Assembly: GCA_002914845.1 (NCBI GenBank)
Contig: JXTC01000016.1
Span: 630,766 to 694,765 of the forward strand
Length of the DNA stretch: 64,000 bases
Direction: 5' to 3'
Source of the DNA: Trema orientale
Taxonomy: Eukaryota > Streptophyta > Magnoliopsida > Rosales > Cannabaceae
Shown: positions 57,019 to 64,000 of the stretch, piece by piece
How the letters are laid out: each line of letters begins with the position of its first letter
Numbering within the stretch: position 1 is the first letter of the stretch
Notes under the pieces: generated by a model
Databases searched by the model: none
Told to the model about the DNA's origin: nothing
What the model saw: only the letters and a program-made list of their open reading frames with translations
Translations under genes and position numbers: made by a program

Positions 57019-59720
57019 AGTTTTTGGCACTGTTGTAAGGGAATGGGGTTAATTTTGTTGTTCATATCAGGAGTAAGTACTTGATTTTAATTTTGGCATT
57101 TATTTTTAGTTTTAGTTTTATTTTTGAATATTTATTTTGTGAGGTACTTGGAGATGGTAGATCGATAAGTCCTCTTGAAATTTGCTCAACGAGACTTAAA
57201 ATCATTTCATTGTGCATGGTGGAGATACAAGAAGTTGCTCACGATGTTCCCCAACCATGGTTTCTCTCAAGAGTGTTAACTACAAAACTTCCTCAATAAT
57301 TTATCACCCGAAACAAGAAGTTGGGTAGAAAGAAGAAATTGTACTTTTTACCATTTATTTGCCGACAAAGCATGTTGGTTGTTATAAGACACGGCCAATT
57401 TTGACTATCGGAGTTGGAATGACCTACTAAGCCACTCGGCTTAAGGGATACTTCCAACATCTCAGCGCTATACTGTGACACCCCGTATCAACAAGTGGAG
57501 TCTTCTCCTGACCTTCAAGGCCTTGTTGCTCAATTTTTTGAGGAGACAAGAATTTGTGTAATGAAATTGGAGGAGATGGAGACTGTACAAGACTTACAAA
57601 CTGAATCTCCATATAACTCTATTAAAGCAATGATAATGACAGTAGCAATGGATAATCAAGTCACACACATGTATGAAAGCCACCACGTAGAGCCAAGCAC
57701 AAGTGGGAGGATCTTGGGTTTGTTTGATGAGGATTACTCATATATGGAGGAGATTCAAGAATTGCTCAACAATGAAGGATCACAAGATGATACTTATGAG
57801 TTTCCACCTCCGAAGATCTGTATCCTTATGCCACCACCTATCATCAATGCTCATATTTTATGACGATTCTATGTGATCAAACCCTCCTCCATTGTCTTTA
57901 GCACCGTTCATTCAAGCCTACCAAGCACATGAATCGGGGTCGAGTCAAGTTGAGCACACTAGCCCAATACTTCCATACATAGCCAAGTTTGAGGATGTCT
58001 AAAACTAAGACCCATTTGACATGTTGTAAGGGTAGAAGCCGTTCTTTGACTAGCTGCCACAACTTGTACATAAATAAGCATAAAGATGCAAATCATGGAG
58101 GAAAGACCCACACCAACTCGAGCTAAAGCAACCATACTTGGAGCACCATTTTTTCAAACTGCATTAGGAGAGAGAATGTCTCATGTCCCAAGTATTTGTC
58201 CTTATTCTCTTGTGCTTACATTAAATATTCAAATTTTGACAATAATAGCTATTTCGAGTTTGGAGTAAGAACACCTATTGTTTAATTATTCGTTGGGTTT
58301 TCACTTTGCTTATATGTTGGTTATAGTGACTTTTGTTTCTATGAGTTGTGTTCTTATGGCCATCTTTTTACTTTCTTTATTTTTGTTTGTTTGAATAATT
58401 ATGAGTTTTGTTGAGATATAAGGACTTGACATTGATGATGAGTTTAGTAATTTAATGTTCGCTTAGGTCTTTTGAAATGTATTTTATTAAAATTATCTGT
58501 GTACTTGACTTGTATTAAGTAAACCTCAATCTAGATTCCGCACATTTAAGCACAATAATCATGATCACTTGGCCCTTTGAACTTCTGAAGAACACTTGTA
58601 TATATTAGATAGCTTTGGCATCTTATGAACTTTAGAACCTATTTGAGTAAGCTTAAGACAAAATTCTACGTTAGGTGTCATCAGAGAAATGCTTTAGGCC
58701 ATCTTTGAACTGTTTGAGCCTTTTCAAAGCTAACCTTAATATGATTTAACCCTAGTGCACCTACTTTGAGCCTATTTGTAAGTTTTTTTTTTTCCTACCA
58801 CTTTTGTAGCCGAACTAATATAATGATCATCAACCCTTATCATTTAAATATGTTGATTGTTTTAAAGAGTTATTTTGTGTTATGTTCATGTTGGAAGAAA
58901 GGGTGGTGTTATAAAGTATTTTAAAAAAATACGAATAATTTGGTAAAAAATTTGTGTCCTTGCCCTCTTATTTTTTAAAAAAGTGAGGACAATGTTCATT
59001 TTGAGTTTGAGTGTGAGGTTTTTGATTTTCATTCTTTTGTCTTACTTCCTATCTTTTATATATATAAAAAAAGAAATAAAGGCACAAAAGAAAAACAAAA
59101 AATTTATAAATAAATGTTTGGTTGAGTGTTGATAGTAGAGAAATGAAGTTAAAAAGAAGTGTGAGAGTGCTATTTGGTGTACTATGGAATAACTCTATAA
59201 AAGTTCTAAATTGATGTGCTTAAGGGTGATTTGAACCTTAATTTTTTAAATTATCTTATCTTCACCCAAGCCAACATTATGAGCTTTATGAAAGACCTTT
59301 TGATCATTGATGATATACTAACATAAATTAGTGGAGAGTAACACGAAAAAGATGGGGCCTTTGGTAGTTCAAAATTGTATCATATAGAGATCTTTCATTG
59401 TTTGTCGAAATACACAAGTTTCTCTGAAATTCATTTTGCTAAGTTAGATTGATTTCATACACACGTACACATTGAGAGTCTTGAGTGGAGTGAAATTGAT
59501 GCTTAGAGTTAAAAATCTAGACTATCTCAATATTCGCATTTCTTTTGAGCTTAGGACATTTTCTAACTTTCGAGATGTTTATACAGTTTTTGATTTGATG
59601 TAAAATGCACACATTCTGATTGTGTTTTAGTACTTGATTTGTATTTTGTTAGTTCTTTCTTTTGTTTGCTTGAGGACAAGAAAAGGTTTGAGTTTGTGGG
59701 TGTTTGAGTTTATGGGTATT
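57019..59720 (+). other. Interior of element E with one unrecognised open frame
   Basis: An open frame at 57495-57863 (122 codons; SSPDLQGLVAQFFEETRICV, EDYSYMEEIQELLNNEGSQD, YEFPPPKICILMPPP) is acidic and has no known motif. A nearby remnant around 58098-58160 (PHQLELKQPYLEHHFF in one frame) vaguely recalls the Athila protease-polymerase linker. The rest, including GTGAGGACAATGTTCATTTT near 58983, looks like Athila 3' untranslated sequence. The tract GTTTGAGTTTGTGGGT repeated at 59685-59716 precedes the 3' LTR. Confidence 0.45.
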
Positions 59721-60982
59721 TGATGAGTGAATATTTCACTCATAAATCAAGTATCTTTCAATTCAAATAATTATGAGTTCTCAGGTTGTTTTGCTAGTTT
59801 AATTATGTTTTTGTATTCTGTTATAGAAAAATAAGACAAGAGGTCTCAAAATAATTTTCGGTACAAAATTGGGAGAATTTCTGAAGCCAAACACAGCCTC
59901 AAAACAAGAGAAGAGTGTGCTGCTGCACGACCTTAGGAAATCTCTCACCCACGTAGTCGAGAGGGCTACACGGCCACGCAAGAGCGGTGGCGCAGGTGTT
60001 AGACAGCTGTGCAGCCTCGCAGAGAGAAAATAGCTTGAAGTTAGAGATTTCTTGAAGACGCTTGGGAGAGATTCTTGAAGGACTGAAGGCTTGAATTTTA
60101 TTTCCACAAAGAGTTGTCTCTTTCTTTCACTCTCTCCTAATCTTGATAGAAATTTGTATTAAGAATTCTATGTTTTTATTTATGAATTTCTTTTTTAAAA
60201 TTAGTAATAGATTCATCTATATTAAGCTAGATTCTATATGCTAGGACTTAACATAACTATGTTTGCACTATGATTTAAATATTTTGTTAGTTGTTAGTTT
60301 GTGTCTTATTTATAATTCATTTATGTTTCTTCACACTTAATACTTCTAATTTATGTGGCCAATGTGTTAGTTGATTTTAGATTAGTGATATTGATACTCG
60401 GAAGAGATTGATTTCAGAGTCTAGAATTGAGAAACATCGTTTTGGTTATCATGAGACCCGGAGGACTTCAATTCCTAAATAACCACCACACGATTTAGAT
60501 TGTTATTTGACCGGAAAGAGATTGGCATATTGATTGCTAAATTAAGGGCTAGACTTAATGATGTATGAATAGACAAGTTAGATAGGAATATTGAATTGCG
60601 TACTTGTGCGTATAACTTCATTTGATATTCAGGAGAGATAACGAGATTAAATCAATTCCCTTTGTTACTGAATTGAGTGAAACCAATTAGCAATTACTTA
60701 ATATGAGATCTTAGAAGTAATAAAGCGAAGTTAGGTTCCTAGTACATATGTGCACAAAAGTCTCCATATTTATTCATGTATTTATATTTTTAATTTTATT
60801 TATCTAATTTTACATACAATTAGTTTTATTGCCTAGATAAAATTACGTTACAATAATCGTTTTAGCAAAAAAATCAAAAACTATCTTTGTGGGATTGACA
60901 ACTCTATACTTATCACTTTATTACTTGTATAGGACCCGTGCACTTGCGGTTAATATTTATGTACACATGAAATTGTGTAACA
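59721..60982 (+). repeat. 3' LTR of element E
   Basis: It runs from TGATGAGTGAATATTTCAC to GAAATTGTGTAACA, followed by TTTGT. It matches the 5' LTR apart from an internal deletion near 60000. Confidence 0.87.
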
Positions 60983-61014
60983 TTTGTATAGCACAAATTG
61001 TCAGTCCCATTCCT

Positions 61015-61540
61015 AGCTTTGCCTCCTTTACTTTTGCATTTTCCGACCAGAGTCGAGTTTGAGATAACTTTAGAATTATAAATTTTTCTTTAAATGAAAG
61101 TCATAATTTCTTAAATGATTTATAAATTCTTCATTTTTTTAGTGTATTTATTAGAAATGATCCTTTTTTCTAGATTAATTTAACAAAATGGCCGATTTTT
61201 TTACACCTATGTAATAAATGACTATTTTATAATTTTATTTTGATAATTGGCACTTTTTTAGTTAATCTATTTTTTATAAAATAAGTCAATTTTTTATAAG
61301 GTAAATAAATTTTTTCAAGAATAAATAAATTTTTTAATTAATGAATCAATCTTTAATAAATAAATCAATATATTTTGATACAATAGATATGAAATATAAC
61401 CATTACCGTGTTTGAAAAATAGTTATTTTGCAAACTACTGTCTAAAATTCAGCCATTTGACTAAAAAGCCTTTTTTTTTTCTGTCATATGCTCTAAAAGA
61501 GAGTCAAAATTAATAAAGACACAATACAAATTCATATATA
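61015..61540. repeat. Diverged third copy of repeat X, interrupted
   Basis: GCCTCCTTTACTTTTGCATT, GACCAGAGTCGAGTTTGAG, AAATGATTTATAAATTCTTC (to about 61140) and, after an interruption, TAAAAGAGAGTCAAAATTAA (61494-61513) match the right half of X in the same order as at 30165-30360. The interruption is a candidate miniature transposon. Confidence 0.55.
61185..61470. mobile_element. Candidate miniature inverted-repeat element
   Basis: The interrupting AT-rich stretch begins near AACAAAATGGCCGATT and ends near ATTCAGCCATTTGACT. The two are imperfect inverted repeats (about 12 of 16). The target duplication is not clear. Confidence 0.35.
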
Positions 61541-62236
61541 GTACATTTGCTATTAAGTTTATACCTGTGTATTTGTTTGTAAAAGTGTTAAAATAGATAA
61601 GTCAATGATACTCTATTTTATTAAGTTGGGACGTTTCTTTTACTGTTTATCCTTATAAAATTAGGCAATTAGGGCCCAATCCGATGAGCTCATTTTACCC
61701 CCACTCTATTCTCTTTGGTTCCCTATTTATCTAGAGAAATTTTACTAATTTTTGCTCCGAAAGACCCTTAATTTGACCCCTACACTTTAATTAATAAACA
61801 TCTGAAATATATGCATTTAAACAATTATTGAACGTAAATACCCTCAAAATTTAGGACATAATTTAGGACATACTTTGTTTCACAAACCTAACTATTATCT
61901 ATCTCCCTCTCTATGCTCTTAAAGACCCACGCGTCTTAAGAATTCCCTCAATCATCTAAATGTTGAAACTCTGTTAAACAAATTAACAACAAAATTCTCA
62001 AGCATTGGATTCAATCTGAGTTTTATTAGCACATTATTTTAGGGTGTGATAAATTTTTTATAATTAGTCACTAACTAAAATATTAGGTTGTAAATAATAT
62101 GATGATTAGACAATATGGGATCAATTAAAAAAATGTGATGTGTCAAAACTACAATGGACAAGAGAGAGCTTTGATATTCTAAGACGTATGCCAATTTCCT
62201 ATTAGAAGATTGTCAAATATCAAGCAACTAAAGGAT
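61541..62236. other. Unassigned AT-rich stretch
   Basis: No gene or element is recognised on either strand. Confidence 0.3.
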
Positions 62237-62324
62237 AAAGCTTCATCAAATTAAATGCTGCCATCTGTCAATGTATTGTTAAAGCTTCATCAAATTAAAG
62301 GCTGCCATCTGTCAATGTATTGTT
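62237..62324 (+). repeat. 44-base direct tandem duplication
   Basis: AAAGCTTCATCAAATTAAAT and the following 24 bases (62237-62280) are repeated at once (62281-62324) with a single difference. Confidence 0.9.
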
Positions 62325-62519
62325 AGAGACTATCACGATTGCCACCACATCTGTTCATATGTCAAAGCTTAAGTAAATGACTAGCTCTCTATTTGACACC
62401 TAGAACACCACGTGTCAAACAATACGATACTTCAATCTAGCAATAGGTGGCTCCGCTGCATGTTATGCACCTGAAATGTGCACATAAAATACTCATTGAC
62501 AGTAATCAAATGATTTTTC

Positions 62520-63404
62520 CTGACAGGTTTCCGATTATCGTTTAGTTTTTTGGTTTGGTTACTAGTTTCTTTGGTCAATAGTTACTAGTCTATCTACTTA
62601 CTGTTACTATTAGAAACTAATTTGGTTTCTCCTTTTCAGTTTCTAAATTAACAAATTTAGTTTCTAACAACCACACAAGTTGTTGAAAACCAGCTGCAAA
62701 ATGATTTGTACTTCAAAATCGGGGACTAGCTTCCAACAATGATACTAGAAACGACTAGACTTTTTTATTTCTTGTTTTAGAAGGCAATTGATTTCTAACA
62801 ATCACACAGGTAACTGGACACCCGCAACAATTGTGGCTTCTAGGTTATCATTGCATAATTGGTTTCTAACAACTACATCAAAAACTGAGAACCAATAGCC
62901 AATCTGGTTTCTAGTTTCTATTACTAGATATACTACTAGTTTCCAGTAATAAATCTAGTAACTAGAAACTAGTAAACAATTCTTGTTTTTAGGACCGACA
63001 TAGTTAGCATATTGCCAAGTAACTAATGTGCTAACTAGAAACTAGTAACCACATAGTTTCTAGTTTTTTTTTTCCGTTTTTTTTTTCCCCTTTAATTCTT
63101 CTCTTCAACTATCACAACACATAACAATTACTTAATAATCTATGATAACTACTTAGATTAATAGAAACCAATCTAGTTATTGACTTTTTTTGGTAATCAA
63201 ATTTGTTTTTGTATTCAGTTAATAATCAATTTGGTTGCTTGTTGTAACTAGTTAAACTACTTTGAACACTAATTTTAGAAAACCACATTTGTCAATGATG
63301 CTAGTTACTATAGTTACCATTAACCAACTCAGTAACTAAAAACTAAACAAATTACAAGATTGCTAATGAAATTGGTAATGAAACTTCTAACTAGATTGGT
63401 AACC
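62520..63404. repeat. Region dense in GTTTCTA / TAGAAAC motifs
   Basis: Short motifs GTTTCTAACAA, TAGTTTCTAGTT, ACTAGAAACTAGTAAC and variants occur more than a dozen times in both orientations over about 900 bases. No coding frame is seen. It resembles the repeat-rich subterminal region of a DNA transposon but the family is not identified. Confidence 0.5.
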
Positions 63405-63587
63405 TTATATTATTTCATAGTCATGATAATTGTTGGGCGTAATTTTTGATGTAACAAGAGATTCTGATATTGAACAAGCTATGTTTGTTTTAATGGCTCG
63501 AACCATAGAACTATTTCCCCTAGAAGCTTGATCATGACTGGGCCTTGGGATGTAAGGATATCCCATGCTCCCACCAAACAAGTTCTT
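63405..63587 (-). CDS. Possible terminal exon of an unidentified gene
   Basis: On the minus strand an acceptor-like CATATTTCACAG is followed by an open frame of 60 codons: KNLFGGSMGYPYIPRPSHDQ, then MVRAIKTNIACSISESLV, ending YEII and TAA at 63405. The composition looks coding and the acceptor is good. I do not recognise the protein, and no upstream exon was found before the LTR at 63906. It could also be a transposon gene remnant. Confidence 0.3.
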   Translation of the reverse strand, partial: KNLFGGSMGYPYIPRPSHDQASRGNSSMVRAIKTNIACSISESLVTSKITPNNYHDYEII

Positions 63588-63905
63588 CTGTGAAATATGG
63601 GCAGGAAATAAAACATAATATAAGTATTACAAAGTAATTACAAGTATTTGTGAATCATAGTGAAAATGGGGAATGGGAGAAAACTTAGTGAAATTACTTG
63701 GATCCCATAATACAATTTAAGGAATTTTGGCCGAGTGCTTATGGTCAACAAGTATTAAACTGAGCTCTAAAGTGGGATTTTGGCTGGGTATGGTTCACTC
63801 CAGTCTTGAATAGGTTGGATGAAAGTAGTTTGAGAGAAGATGGTAGAATATAATATTAGAATGGGCGTTACACAGCCTCTGGAAAAGAATAGAATATGAA
63901 AAAAA
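63588..63905. other. Unassigned stretch before the right-edge LTR
   Basis: A plus-strand frame near 63720-63840 (EFWPSAYGQQVLN, a stop, then KWDFGWVWFTPVLNRLDES) looks partly coding-like, but no family is recognised. Confidence 0.25.
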
Positions 63906-64000
63906 TGTTAGGGTTTATGCCCTAAAAGCATGTATATTTTGGATATTTGCTGAATTAATAAAATGACATTTTTCTATTTGAATTAGTGCATAATTGGTAT
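63906..64000 (+). repeat. Start of a Copia-type LTR (runs off the window)
   Basis: TGTTAGGGTTTATGCCCTAA followed by AAGCATGTATATTTTGGAT is a widespread start of plant Copia LTRs. The terminal TTAGGG...CCCTAA forms a perfect six-base hairpin. Only 95 bases are in view. Confidence 0.6.

Larger units (their letters stand above)
55508..60982 (+). mobile_element. Element E: non-autonomous Athila-type LTR retrotransposon
   Basis: LTRs at 55508-57018 and 59721-60982 begin TGATGACGG or TGATGAGTG. The target duplication TTTGT is present on both sides (55503-55507, 60983-60987). A primer binding site of Athila type (TTGGCACTGTTGTAAGGGAA) begins at 57024. The 2.7 kb interior has no recognisable gag, protease or polymerase. 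Confidence 0.87.

Noticed and set aside
1..64000. CRISPR arrays, bacterial operons, tRNA or rRNA genes
   Set aside because: No regular repeat-spacer array, no Shine-Dalgarno-led gene clusters and no cloverleaf or rRNA-like sequence was seen; the DNA is plant nuclear.

Overview
This is nuclear DNA of a flowering plant, probably a eudicot. It is AT-rich and almost entirely built of decayed transposable elements, with one host-type gene that may be functional and one host-gene pseudocopy. Athila and Tat lineage Ty3/gypsy elements, a spliced antisense gene inside a Tat element, Helitron ends, L1-type fragments and CACTA-like subterminal repeats all point to a medium or large plant genome. I cannot name the species.

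Layout. 1-6590: minus-strand Athila retrotransposon with an env-like gene after integrase, cut off inside protease at its upstream end. 6600-14773: fragments of a probable CACTA transposon holding a plus-strand, 7.4 kb Athila element (6886-14259, target duplication CCAAC) that has gag and protease but no reverse transcriptase or integrase. 14774-22958: a second plus-strand Athila-type pol region, followed by a cysteine-rich open-frame remnant and an apparently intronless copy of a LOG cytokinin-activating enzyme gene, then LTR-like sequence. 22959-28070: intergenic, with CACTA-like repeats and a degenerate tandem array. 28072-28886: minus-strand Ole e 1/extensin-family secreted protein gene. 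28855-31161 and 53926-55433: a tandem duplication of that gene's promoter and upstream DNA, now split by 22.8 kb of insertions.

The insertions form a nest: Helitron A (31162-31764); Helitron B (31777 to 53925), interrupted by a non-autonomous LTR element D (31875-52573); D's 3' LTR is interrupted by Tat element C (38089-50616, target duplication GTATA); and C's pol is interrupted by a solo Athila LTR (43350-44904, target duplication AGTAT). To the right lie a non-autonomous Athila derivative E (55508-60982, target duplication TTTGT), a diverged third copy of the duplicated repeat, a region dense in GTTTCTA/TAGAAAC motifs, a possible terminal exon, and the first bases of a Copia-type LTR at the right edge.

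Most coding regions carry stops and frameshifts. The elements act as a historical record rather than an operating system. The most unusual content is the LOG copy with its own TATA-like box lying where an Athila env-like gene would be, the neighbouring cysteine-rich open-frame remnant, the well-preserved splice signals of the antisense gene in element C, and the split promoter duplication.
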